DNA from: Cyclobacteriaceae bacterium YHN15
GTDB taxonomy: Bacteria; Bacteroidota; Bacteroidia; Cytophagales; Cyclobacteriaceae
Direction: 5' to 3'
DNA: 64,000 nt
Assembly: GCA_003797895.1 (NCBI GenBank)
Contig: RKQB01000007.1
Location: forward strand, 1 to 64,000
Shown in pieces: positions 52,735 to 60,133 of this stretch. The notes beneath the pieces are model-generated. The model was not told where the DNA came from. It saw only the letters and a program-made list of their open reading frames with translations, and did not search any database. The translations under genes were made by a program, and so were the position numbers. The first letter of the stretch is position 1; each line of letters opens with the position of its first letter.

Positions 52735-54009
52735 CTACTTCTCAAACTCCTTTACCACTTTCTCTATAATATCACAGCAGTCATGTAACTGCTCTTCAGT
52801 CATCACCAAAGGAGGAGCAAAGCGGATGATATTGCCATGTGTAGGTTTTGCTAAAAGGCCATTTTCCTTCAATGCAATACAGATGTCCCAGGCAGATGAG
52901 CTATTTTCTGAATCATTGACAACAACAGCATTCAGCAATCCCTTGCCACGGACAAGTTTTAGAATATTATATCTGTCCACTAATTTCTGCATTCTCAACC
53001 TAAAAAGTTTACCCAATTTACGGGCATTTTGGGCAAGTCTTTCATCTCTCACCACTTCCAAAGCGGTCATGGCCACCTTAACACCTAATGGGTTACCTCC
53101 AAAAGTTGACCCATGGGTTCCCGGTTTAATCACTTCCATGATATCATTGTCTGCCAAGACAGCGGAAACCGGATAAAATCCTCCAGATATAGCCTTACCC
53201 AAAATCAACATATCCGGCTTGGTATAGGAATCTTGCCTTTCACAATGTCCTTCACAGGTACAGTTGCCGCACACTGCCAATAAAGACCCAGTTCGGGCTA
53301 TCCCAGTCTGGATTTCATCGGCTATAAACAATACATTTTTAGATTTGCAGGTTTCTGCAGATTGTCGAATATAATTCTCTGCAGGGGTATAAACACCTGC
53401 TTCTCCTTGAATCGGCTCTACCAAAAATGCCACCACTGTTTCATCTTCCAAAGCGGCCTTCAAAGCGTCAACATCATTATAGGGAATTCTGACAAAACCA
53501 GGCATATAGGGTCCAAAGTTTTTTCTGGCATTGGCATCAGATGAAAAAGAAATAATCGTAGAGGTTCTTCCGTGGAAATTGTTTTCTGCTACCACAATTT
53601 TGGCTTGACCTTCTGCCACACCCTTTTTCTCATAACCCCACTTCCTGGCTATTTTAATAGCAGTCTCTACCCCTTCTGCCCCAGTATTCATGGGAAGGAC
53701 TTTCTCGAAACCGAAGTATTCGGTAATATACTTTTCGAAAGGCCCAAGTACATCATTATAAAAAGCCCTGGAAGTCAGGGTTAAAGTACCAGCCTGTTCA
53801 ATTAATGCATTTTTAATTCTTGGATGGCAGTGTCCTTGGTTGACAGCAGAGTATGCGGATAAAAAGTCATAATATTTTTTCCCTTCCACATCCCATAGGA
53901 AAACACCCTCTCCCCTGGACAGAACCACCGGCAATGGATGGTAGTTATGCGCTCCGTAATTATCTTCCAATTCAATGGCCTGCTTGCTTGAGTTTATTGT
54001 TTCCATCAT
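52735..54009 (-). CDS. rocD: Ornithine--oxo-acid aminotransferase
   Basis: An aminotransferase of about 424 residues that turns ornithine plus 2-oxoglutarate into glutamate semialdehyde. The sequence AIELEDNYGAHNYHPLPVVL opens it, NTGAEGVETAIKIARKWGY follows, and the PLP Lys is in ILGKAISGGFYPV. Just before it is a Cys-rich insert (CGNCTCEGHCERQ). The ATG at 54009 (or 54006) is chosen because a longer frame to 54105 crosses a promoter box and the divergent DUF5522 gene. PruA at 57970 would oxidise the product, so the pair makes ornithine/proline catabolism. Confidence 0.92.
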   Translation of the reverse strand: MMETINSSKQAIELEDNYGAHNYHPLPVVLSRGEGVFLWDVEGKKYYDFLSAYSAVNQGHCHPRIKNALIEQAGTLTLTSRAFYNDVLGPFEKYITEYFGFEKVLPMNTGAEGVETAIKIARKWGYEKKGVAEGQAKIVVAENNFHGRTSTIISFSSDANARKNFGPYMPGFVRIPYNDVDALKAALEDETVVAFLVEPIQGEAGVYTPAENYIRQSAETCKSKNVLFIADEIQTGIARTGSLLAVCGNCTCEGHCERQDSYTKPDMLILGKAISGGFYPVSAVLADNDIMEVIKPGTHGSTFGGNPLGVKVAMTALEVVRDERLAQNARKLGKLFRLRMQKLVDRYNILKLVRGKGLLNAVVVNDSENSSSAWDICIALKENGLLAKPTHGNIIRFAPPLVMTEEQLHDCCDIIEKVVKEFEK

Positions 54010-54064
54010 AAAATTTGTAAATTTGCTGTCCATGAGGACAATTTGACTGATTTTACCAATTGGG

Positions 54065-54072
54065 CAAATATA
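54065..54072 (-). promoter_or_regulatory. -7 promoter element of rocD
   Basis: TATATTTG on the minus strand, 55 nt before the chosen rocD start. It lies inside the longer frame, which is therefore not translated. No -33 TTG is seen. Confidence 0.45.
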
Positions 54073-54094
54073 AGAAAAGACGGCAGGATAAAGA

Positions 54095-54253
54095 ATGAAT
54101 TCCAAAAAGAAGCAGGCTTCACCTATGAAGTTACTACCCGGAGATTATTATATGAATGAAAAAGGTCTGATGGTCTTCACTTCCCAATACCATTTGAGAA
54201 GAGGTTATTGCTGTGGAAGTGGGTGTAAGCATTGTCCTTACCCAGAAAAATGA
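54095..54253 (+). CDS. DUF5522 small Cys-rich protein
   Basis: A 52-residue protein, MNSKKKQASPMKLLPGDYY onwards, with MNEKGLMVFTSQYHLRRGY followed by CCGSGCKHCPY near the end. The four-cysteine tail (CC-x3-C-x2-C) matches DUF5522 (PF17653), a Bacteroidota family of unknown function, perhaps metal-binding. A shorter start at 54125 is possible. It is divergent from rocD, with 85 bp between the starts, and about 235 bp of apparently empty sequence follows it, apart from the rpmB promoter. Confidence 0.8.
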   Translation: MNSKKKQASPMKLLPGDYYMNEKGLMVFTSQYHLRRGYCCGSGCKHCPYPEK

Positions 54254-54414
54254 TAGGAAAATGTAAAAAAAAGGGATAGGGGATTGGGCAATAGGAACTG
54301 GTAATTTTGTTCATGATTTTTACGTAATGGTCTTTTGCTTTTTGCCTAATGTTGACCATCTCATAAATAAAGGCTCAAAAAGAGAACTTTGAAGAATATT
54401 TTTAGACAGTACTT

Positions 54415-54444
54415 TTGGTAATTCAGCTAAAAGTCCGATATTTG
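54415..54444 (+). promoter_or_regulatory. Promoter of the rpmB-rpmG-ftsY cluster
   Basis: TTG (54415-54417), exactly 19 nt, then GATATTTG (54437-54444), one mismatch from TAnnTTTG. The predicted leader to the rpmB ATG is about 40 nt. Confidence 0.65.
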
Positions 54445-54488
54445 CAGACTCAATTGAAAAAACGTCTCTAATAATACGATAATATATC

Positions 54489-54731
54489 ATGGCAAAAGTT
54501 TGTGACATCACCGGTAAAAGACCTCGGGTAGGTAACAATGTATCGCACGCGAACAACAAGACCAAGCGAAAGTTTTATCCAAACCTGCACAAGAAAAACT
54601 TCTACATTCCAGAGGAAGATGCTTGGATCACGTTGAAAGTTTGTACCAAAGCTTTGAGAACTATCAATAAAAAAGGTGTAAGCGCCGTATTGAAAGAAGC
54701 TCAGGCCAAAGGTATGATCATTATTAAATAA
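54489..54731 (+). CDS. rpmB: 50S ribosomal protein L28
   Basis: An 80-residue ribosomal protein beginning MAKVCDITGKRPRVGNNVSHANNKTKRKF, the L28 signature. It is the first gene of L28-L33-DUF4295-FtsY, an order conserved in Bacteroidota. It has one N-terminal Cys and no zinc ribbon. Confidence 0.97.
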   Translation: MAKVCDITGKRPRVGNNVSHANNKTKRKFYPNLHKKNFYIPEEDAWITLKVCTKALRTINKKGVSAVLKEAQAKGMIIIK

Positions 54732-54767
54732 TAAAGAAAAGGTTTACCCATTTAAAAATACAGCGCG

Positions 54768-54950
54768 ATGGCTAAGAAAGGTAACAGAGTTCAGGTAATA
54801 ATGGAGTGCACTGAACATAAGAATTCCGGTGTTCCAGGAACTTCCAGATATATCACTACCAAAAACCGTAAAAATACTACTGAAAGATTGGAATTGAAGA
54901 AATACAATCCAATCCTTAAGAAGATGACGGTTCATAAAGAAATTAAATAA
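54768..54950 (+). CDS. rpmG: 50S ribosomal protein L33
   Basis: A 60-residue L33, beginning MAKKGNRVQVIMECTEHKN, with RYITTKNRKNTTERLELKKY. Only one Cys is present, so it is the zinc-free C-minus type, matching the type B L31 at 24834. It is 36 bp downstream of rpmB. Confidence 0.97.
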   Translation: MAKKGNRVQVIMECTEHKNSGVPGTSRYITTKNRKNTTERLELKKYNPILKKMTVHKEIK

Positions 54951-54995
54951 TTTAGGCTGATTATTGCGCCAAGCAGCATTAAAACCCTCCAAGAT

Positions 54996-55148
54996 ATGGC
55001 TAAGAAAGTAGTAGCGACCCTGAAAAAAGAAGGTGGTGTCACCTACGCAAAGGTTATAAAGGCAGTGAAGTCTGAAAAAACCGGTGCTTATACCTTCAAA
55101 GAAGAAATGGTTCCGACCACTATGGTTCAGGATACCTTGAATAAATAA
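54996..55148 (+). CDS. DUF4295 family small protein
   Basis: A 50-residue basic protein (MAKKVVATLKKEGG, then KTGAYTFKEEMVP) of the DUF4295 family, found next to L33 in Bacteroidota. Its size, charge and neighbours suggest a ribosome-associated protein, but the function is not known. It lies 45 bp after rpmG and before a strong terminator. Confidence 0.9.
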   Translation: MAKKVVATLKKEGGVTYAKVIKAVKSEKTGAYTFKEEMVPTTMVQDTLNK

Positions 55149-55170
55149 TTGCTTACAACATAATGCAATA

Positions 55171-55209
55171 AAAGTCCCTTCAGGCAAAAGCTGTGAAGGG
55201 ACTTTTTCA
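55171..55209 (+). terminator. Terminator after the L28-L33-DUF4295 genes
   Basis: A perfect 12-bp stem (55171-55182 with 55194-55205, 11-nt loop) followed by T. It lies between DUF4295 and ftsY, so read-through or a separate promoter must feed ftsY. Confidence 0.85.
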
Positions 55210-55237
55210 TTATATTCGGATTCTAAATCAAAAAATT

Positions 55238-56194
55238 ATGGGAATTTTCGGTTTGTTTTCAAAGGAAAAAAAGGAAAGTCTTGATCAAGGCCTCCAGAAA
55301 TCCAGCGAAAATATTTTTTCAAAACTCAGTAAAGCTGTTGTCGGCAAATCAAAAGTAGATGAGGAAATCCTGGATGAGCTTGAAGAAATCCTCATCACCT
55401 CAGACGTAGGGGTGGATACCACAATCAAGGTAATTCGAAGAATTGAAGAGCGAGTAGCCAAAGACAAATATTTGAATACCAATGAATTGGACGTCATTCT
55501 CAGAGAAGAAATCGCAGCCCTTTTGGAAGAAAACAAAAGTGCTGATTTATCGGACTTTGACCTCCCTAAAGATAAAAGGCCTTATGTTATCATGGTTGTC
55601 GGGGTGAACGGGGTAGGAAAAACAACAACTATTGGAAAACTTGCCTATCAATTTAAGCAAGCCGGTAAATCGGTAGTACTTGGTGCCGCAGATACATTCA
55701 GGGCCGCGGCAGTGGACCAACTGATCCTCTGGGGCGACAGAGTGGGGGTTCCAGTAGTTTCTCATGGAATGAACACAGACCCGGCTTCTGTGGCATTTGA
55801 TGCGGTAAAACAGGGTGTTGATACCAAAGCAGATGTGGTCATTATTGATACTGCCGGAAGATTGCACACCAAGATTAACCTGATGAACGAACTTACCAAG
55901 ATCAAACGAGTCATGCAGAAATTCATCGAAGATGCTCCCCATGAAATTCTGTTGGTACTTGATGGTTCAACAGGACAGAATGCTTTTGTTCAAGCAAAAG
56001 AATTCACCAAAGCCACAGATATAACAGCACTGGCCATCACCAAACTGGATGGCACCGCAAAGGGTGGCGTGGTCATCGGGATTTCTGATCAATTCAAGAT
56101 TCCAGTCAAATATATCGGGGTGGGTGAAAAAATGACAGACCTCCAGGTGTTTAATAGAAAGGAATTTGTGAATTCTTTGTTTAATAAGAAATAA
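55238..56194 (+). CDS. ftsY: Signal recognition particle receptor FtsY
   Basis: A GTPase of about 318 residues that docks SRP-ribosome complexes at the membrane. It has the short N domain, then G1 GVNGVGKTTTIGKLA, DTAGRLHTKINLMNEL (G3) and TKLDGTAKGG (G4). It lacks the long acidic N-terminal domain of E. coli FtsY. The ATG at 55238 (MGIFGLFSKEKKESL) is chosen; an upstream start at 55193 falls in the terminator loop. Confidence 0.95.
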   Translation: MGIFGLFSKEKKESLDQGLQKSSENIFSKLSKAVVGKSKVDEEILDELEEILITSDVGVDTTIKVIRRIEERVAKDKYLNTNELDVILREEIAALLEENKSADLSDFDLPKDKRPYVIMVVGVNGVGKTTTIGKLAYQFKQAGKSVVLGAADTFRAAAVDQLILWGDRVGVPVVSHGMNTDPASVAFDAVKQGVDTKADVVIIDTAGRLHTKINLMNELTKIKRVMQKFIEDAPHEILLVLDGSTGQNAFVQAKEFTKATDITALAITKLDGTAKGGVVIGISDQFKIPVKYIGVGEKMTDLQVFNRKEFVNSLFNKK

Positions 56195-56211
56195 AATCTA
56201 AAAATAAAAAA

Positions 56212-56243
56212 GACCATTGATCAGTGTCAACCGATCAATGGTC
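56212..56243 (+). terminator. Hairpin after ftsY
   Basis: A perfect 11-bp stem (56212-56222 with 56233-56243, 10-nt loop), 17 bp after the ftsY stop. The downstream T content is low, so termination may be partial. Just beyond it (56306-56330) lies a TCTTGCCTCTCGCTTCCCG-like repeat fragment. Confidence 0.65.
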
Positions 56244-56329
56244 AATCTATTCTTCCTTACTTCTAATTTAATACCAGTGCGGTTTAAAAAACCTCCGCGG
56301 TATCAAGTCTTGCCTCTCGCTTCCCGTTT

Positions 56330-57970
56330 CTATTTTAAGTCCTCTCCCAAGAAAGGGTACCTGTAATCTACCGGTGATACGAAAGTCTCCTTGACCGTCC
56401 TTGGAGATACCCAGCGAAGCAAGTTAATCATGGAACCTGCCTTATCATTGGTACCAGATGCCCTGGCACCCCCAAATGGTTGTTGGCCTACTACAGCACC
56501 AGTAGGCTTGTCATTGATATAAAAATTCCCAGCTGCATTTCTCAGCTTCTTTGTTGCAAGTTCAATAGCATATCGGTCTTGCGAGAACACTGCACCCGTC
56601 AATGCATAAGGCGAGGTCTGATCGACCAGTTCCAAAGCTTCCTCAAAATGATTTTCATGGTAGATATAGATGGTCAATACCGGTCCGAAGATTTCTTCAC
56701 ACATGGTAGTGTACATAGGGTCCTTTGTTAAAATTACCGTCGGCTCAATAAAAAATCCCTTAGATTTATCATAGTTACCACCTGCAATGATTTTCACAGC
56801 CTCTGACTTCTTGGCATTGTCTATGTATTTTGCAATCTTATCAAAAGCTTTCTCGTCTATTACCGCATTGATAAAGTTGGTAAAGTCTTCCGGAACACCC
56901 ATCTTCATGGAAGCCAGATCTTCTAATAAATATTTTTTCACATCTTCCCAAAGGTTGGAGGGAATATAGGCCCTGGATGCAGCGGAACATTTTTGTCCCT
57001 GAAATTCAAAAGCTCCTCTGGAAAGGCCCACTGCCACTGCTTTGGGATTGGCTGACTTATGAGCAATCACAAAATCCTTACCTCCTGTTTCACCCACGAT
57101 TCTTGGATAAGTTTTGTACTTGTAAATATTTTCTCCGATAGTCTTCCAGATATGTTGAAAGACCCCTGTAGAACCGGTAAAATGAATACCTGCAAAATCA
57201 GGATGGTTGAAAATCACATTTCCGGCAGTAGGCCCATCCACATAGACCAGGTTGATGACCCCATCAGGAACTCCGGCCTCTTTGAATACCTCCATCAATA
57301 CATTGGCTGAATAAATCTGAGTATATGCTGGTTTCCATACCACTGTATTGCCCATCATAGCGGCAGATGTCGGTAAGTTACCGGCTATCGCTGTGAAGTT
57401 GAAAGGCGTCAGGGCAAAAACAAACCCCTCCAAAGGTCTTTGTTCCACCCTGTTCCAGACCCCACTTCCAGATACTGGAGGCTGCTGTGCGTAAATTTCA
57501 ACCATGTATTTCACATTGAATCTCAAAAAGTCAATGAATTCACAGGCCGCATCGATTTCAGCCTGAAAAGCATTTTTTGACTGCCCCAACATAGTCGCTG
57601 CATTGATTTTGGCTCTGTAGGGTCCGGCCAAAAGGTCTGCCGCTTTCAGGAATATGGCAGCTCTTTGCTCCCACTCCATGTTTTCCCAAGCATACTTCGC
57701 CCCCATGGCCGCATTGATAGCCTGTTCCACATGGGAAGCATCCCCCTCATGAAAATACCCAAGGATATGTCGGTGATCATGAGGAGGTGACATAGGTTTT
57801 TTGTTACCTGTTCTCACTTCTTCTGAACCGATATACATTGGCACATCAACCTGTTGTGCTCTTAATTCCCTTAATTTTTCTTGAAGCTCCTTTCTTTCAT
57901 GGGATCCTGGAGCATAACTTTTCACCACTTCGTTGTGCGGAGTAGGCACGTTGAAAAATCCTTTAAGCAT
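56330..57970 (-). CDS. pruA: L-glutamate gamma-semialdehyde dehydrogenase
   Basis: A 546-residue NAD-dependent aldehyde dehydrogenase that oxidises glutamate semialdehyde (from proline or ornithine) to glutamate. GETGGKDF carries the general-base Glu, GQKCSAASRAYI the catalytic Cys, and the N-terminus (FFNVPTPHNEVVKSYAPGS) is that of the group-1 P5C dehydrogenases. The proline dehydrogenase gene is not in the window. Together with rocD it would complete ornithine-to-glutamate conversion. Confidence 0.95.
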   Translation of the reverse strand: MLKGFFNVPTPHNEVVKSYAPGSHERKELQEKLRELRAQQVDVPMYIGSEEVRTGNKKPMSPPHDHRHILGYFHEGDASHVEQAINAAMGAKYAWENMEWEQRAAIFLKAADLLAGPYRAKINAATMLGQSKNAFQAEIDAACEFIDFLRFNVKYMVEIYAQQPPVSGSGVWNRVEQRPLEGFVFALTPFNFTAIAGNLPTSAAMMGNTVVWKPAYTQIYSANVLMEVFKEAGVPDGVINLVYVDGPTAGNVIFNHPDFAGIHFTGSTGVFQHIWKTIGENIYKYKTYPRIVGETGGKDFVIAHKSANPKAVAVGLSRGAFEFQGQKCSAASRAYIPSNLWEDVKKYLLEDLASMKMGVPEDFTNFINAVIDEKAFDKIAKYIDNAKKSEAVKIIAGGNYDKSKGFFIEPTVILTKDPMYTTMCEEIFGPVLTIYIYHENHFEEALELVDQTSPYALTGAVFSQDRYAIELATKKLRNAAGNFYINDKPTGAVVGQQPFGGARASGTNDKAGSMINLLRWVSPRTVKETFVSPVDYRYPFLGEDLK

Positions 57971-57999
57971 ATGAATTTGAGTTTATAGTTTCTGAAGCA

Positions 58000-58007
58000 C
58001 AAATATA
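58000..58007 (-). promoter_or_regulatory. -7 promoter element of pruA
   Basis: TATATTTG on the minus strand, a full TAnnTTTG match, 29 nt before the pruA ATG. No TTG is at -33. Confidence 0.45.
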
Positions 58008-58086
58008 AGTACTAAGGCTTGGAAAACCCTATGAAAGAATGAAGAGTGCAGAATGGGATATAAAGGATCAAATCTTACTTTTTAAT

Positions 58087-58782
58087 TTACAAAAGAGTTT
58101 CCAATTCTTTTAAATGTCGGATTGTATATGTCGGCTGATGTTCTATTCCCTTTTGATGGGGGTCAAAATATACATTATCAATATTTGCCCGGATTGCCCC
58201 GAGAATATCTGAATTGGGGTTGTCTCCAATCATTATGGTTTCAGAACTCTTGATATCCAACTTATCCAGAGCATATTGAAAAATCCTTGGATCAGGTTTT
58301 TTATGGCCCGTAGTTTCAGAGGTCACAATCAAATCAAAATAGGGAGTAAGACCTGAAGCTTGCATCTTTTTGATCTGACTTTCATTAAATCCGTTGGAAA
58401 TGATGTGCAAGCCATAATTTGGTTTTAAATATTCCAAAATTTCAAAAGTATATGGCAACACATGAGGCTTTGAAGAAGTTCTGTGCATAAAATCATCTTC
58501 CATCTGTCTGGGTACCAAAAAGGGATCCGCTCCGGCATTTTCAAATATCAGCTTAAACCGCTTTTCCCTCAATGACGCTTTATCTATCTTTCCTTCATCA
58601 TATAATGCCCAAAGTTTAAAGTTTACATTGTAAAAGGATCGAATAAAATTTTCAGAGTCCATAATTCCAACATTTACAAGCTGGTAAACCAGATAAAGTT
58701 CTGTCAGGGATTCCTGTACGTTTTTGTCATAATCCCAAAGGGTATGATCCAAATCGAAGAAAAGGTGCTGGTAAGTTTTCAA
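58087..58782 (-). CDS. YjjG family noncanonical pyrimidine nucleotidase (HAD)
   Basis: A 231-residue HAD hydrolase. Motif I is FFDLDHTLWDYDKN, motif II IISNGFNESQIKKM, motif III with Lys in HKKPDPRIF, and motif IV IGDNPNSDILGA. YjjG-type enzymes remove phosphate from noncanonical pyrimidine nucleotides such as 5-halo-dUMP. It lies 10 bp downstream of the ArsR-like regulator gene on the same strand. Confidence 0.88.
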   Translation of the reverse strand: MKTYQHLFFDLDHTLWDYDKNVQESLTELYLVYQLVNVGIMDSENFIRSFYNVNFKLWALYDEGKIDKASLREKRFKLIFENAGADPFLVPRQMEDDFMHRTSSKPHVLPYTFEILEYLKPNYGLHIISNGFNESQIKKMQASGLTPYFDLIVTSETTGHKKPDPRIFQYALDKLDIKSSETIMIGDNPNSDILGAIRANIDNVYFDPHQKGIEHQPTYTIRHLKELETLL

Positions 58783-58792
58783 AACTCGGAAA

Positions 58793-59176
58793 TTATTTGC
58801 GGTATGGATTATTTTCTATTTTGTTGATGGCCAATTCCCTATTGGAATGTAATATATTGTAAACCTCCTGATCACGGATCAGGTTCACGTCCTTTTGAAT
58901 AAACTTGAAAATCTGTTGGATAATTTCCTGCGCCTCATCCAGGATATAATAAAAAATCCATTGGTCTACCCTCCTGCTTCCAACCAATCCTGCATTCTTT
59001 AGATATCCCAAATGTCTACTGGTTTTGGTTTGTGTAAAATCCAGAATAAGTTCCAAATCTGAAATGGACAATTCCCGGTTTTGAAGCAAAAGATGCAGGA
59101 TCCTTACCCTAGACTCTTCCGAAAGGGCTTTAAAAATCCTCATCCCATAGCTCAAACTGATATTTTTGAGGCGCAT
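58793..59176 (-). CDS. ArsR family winged-helix transcriptional regulator
   Basis: A 127-residue ArsR/SmtB-type DNA-binding protein. The winged helix runs from FKALSEESRVRILHLLLQ through LSISDLELILDFTQTKTSRHLGYLKNAGLV, with the wing GSRRVDQWIFYYI. The metal-binding ELCVCDL motif of ArsR is replaced by LSISDLEL, so metal sensing is unlikely. It is cotranscribed with the YjjG-like gene. Confidence 0.88.
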   Translation of the reverse strand: MRLKNISLSYGMRIFKALSEESRVRILHLLLQNRELSISDLELILDFTQTKTSRHLGYLKNAGLVGSRRVDQWIFYYILDEAQEIIQQIFKFIQKDVNLIRDQEVYNILHSNRELAINKIENNPYRK

Positions 59177-59309
59177 TTAGTAATTTTAACGAATAAAACC
59201 TGCCTGAAATTAAGCAAATGATTGTAAAATAGGCTAATATTATGTCGAAATTAGAAACACTAATTGAACTGATTTCATCACAGTTCGTAAATATATTAAA
59301 TTGATAATT

Positions 59310-59960
59310 TTGAAAAACCCATTACCCCATATTGTCTTTGGACTCGTTTTTCTTTTACTGTTTTTTGGAAGTGTGGACACTTTCGCCCAGGACAGAGAAA
59401 GAAAGGTGATTCAAATTTCCGGTATTGTTTTAAATTCGGACAGCACAGACGCAGTTCCTGGAGTTAATATTTATGTCCCCAAAAAAGGAAGAGGTACCAC
59501 ATCCGGTAGATATGGATATTTCTCCATGCCTGTACTCGAGGGTGATTCTGTGGTGTTTAGCTTTATCGGTCTGAAAAGGCAAAGTTATAAAGTGCCTGAT
59601 ATATTGGACGATGATAAAATCAGTTTGATTGTCACTATGCAAATTGATGAAATCGCATTGGCTGAAATAGAGGTTATGCCCTTCCCTTCCGAAGAAGAAT
59701 TCAAAAGACAGGTACTTGCCATGAACTACGAGGCCCCAATGGTCATTGATAGCAGAGGAAATATGAGCCCAGAGACTTTATTAAGGTATGCTGAACAAAT
59801 GCCTGCCTCCGGAAATGAAAACTGGCGCTACTTCCAACAAGGCCGTGTGATGCAAATCCAGGACAGGTACGGCCCCAGACCATTTACTCTTTTAGACCCA
59901 TTCGCATGGTCTAATTTCATTCAATCCATTAAGAGGGGAGATCTGAAGAAAAAAGATTGA
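59310..59960 (+). CDS. Exported CarboxypepD_reg-like domain protein
   Basis: A protein of about 216 residues with a Sec signal (hydrophobic stretch, then T-F-A-Q). The mature part starts with a carboxypeptidase regulatory-like beta-sandwich (VIQISGIVLNSD, VPGVNIYVPKKGRGTTSGRYGYF), the domain used at the N-terminus of many TonB-linked receptors but here alone. The remaining 100 residues are charged. The start must be a TTG (59310, or 59301), as no usable ATG precedes the signal. The function is unknown. Confidence 0.75.
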   Translation: MKNPLPHIVFGLVFLLLFFGSVDTFAQDRERKVIQISGIVLNSDSTDAVPGVNIYVPKKGRGTTSGRYGYFSMPVLEGDSVVFSFIGLKRQSYKVPDILDDDKISLIVTMQIDEIALAEIEVMPFPSEEEFKRQVLAMNYEAPMVIDSRGNMSPETLLRYAEQMPASGNENWRYFQQGRVMQIQDRYGPRPFTLLDPFAWSNFIQSIKRGDLKKKD

Positions 59961-60000
59961 AAAAATTAAAATTTACAGTAACAAATTACAATATTTTTAA

Positions 60001-60041
60001 AAAGCTCTGGGCTTCAGTTTTTCTGGAATCCAGAGCTTTTT
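60001..60041 (+). terminator. Terminator after the 59310 gene
   Basis: A perfect 10-bp stem (60001-60010 with 60030-60039), extendable by flanking A-T pairs, with T following. Confidence 0.8.
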
Positions 60042-60133
60042 CATTTTACATTTAATGCTTTGATAGTATACCATTGGATTTTACCCCCAAAATTCAATTC
60101 ACTATATTTACCTCAAAAATTACCAAGACAGAA

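Noticed and set aside
52280..53176. Long plus-strand frame of about 298 codons
   Set aside because: It lies antisense to two well-supported genes (HAD phosphatase and rocD) and the terminator between them, and resembles no protein.
54010..54105. N-terminal extension of the ornithine aminotransferase
   Set aside because: It spans a TATATTTG promoter box and overlaps the divergent DUF5522 gene; family N-termini match the start at 54009/54006.
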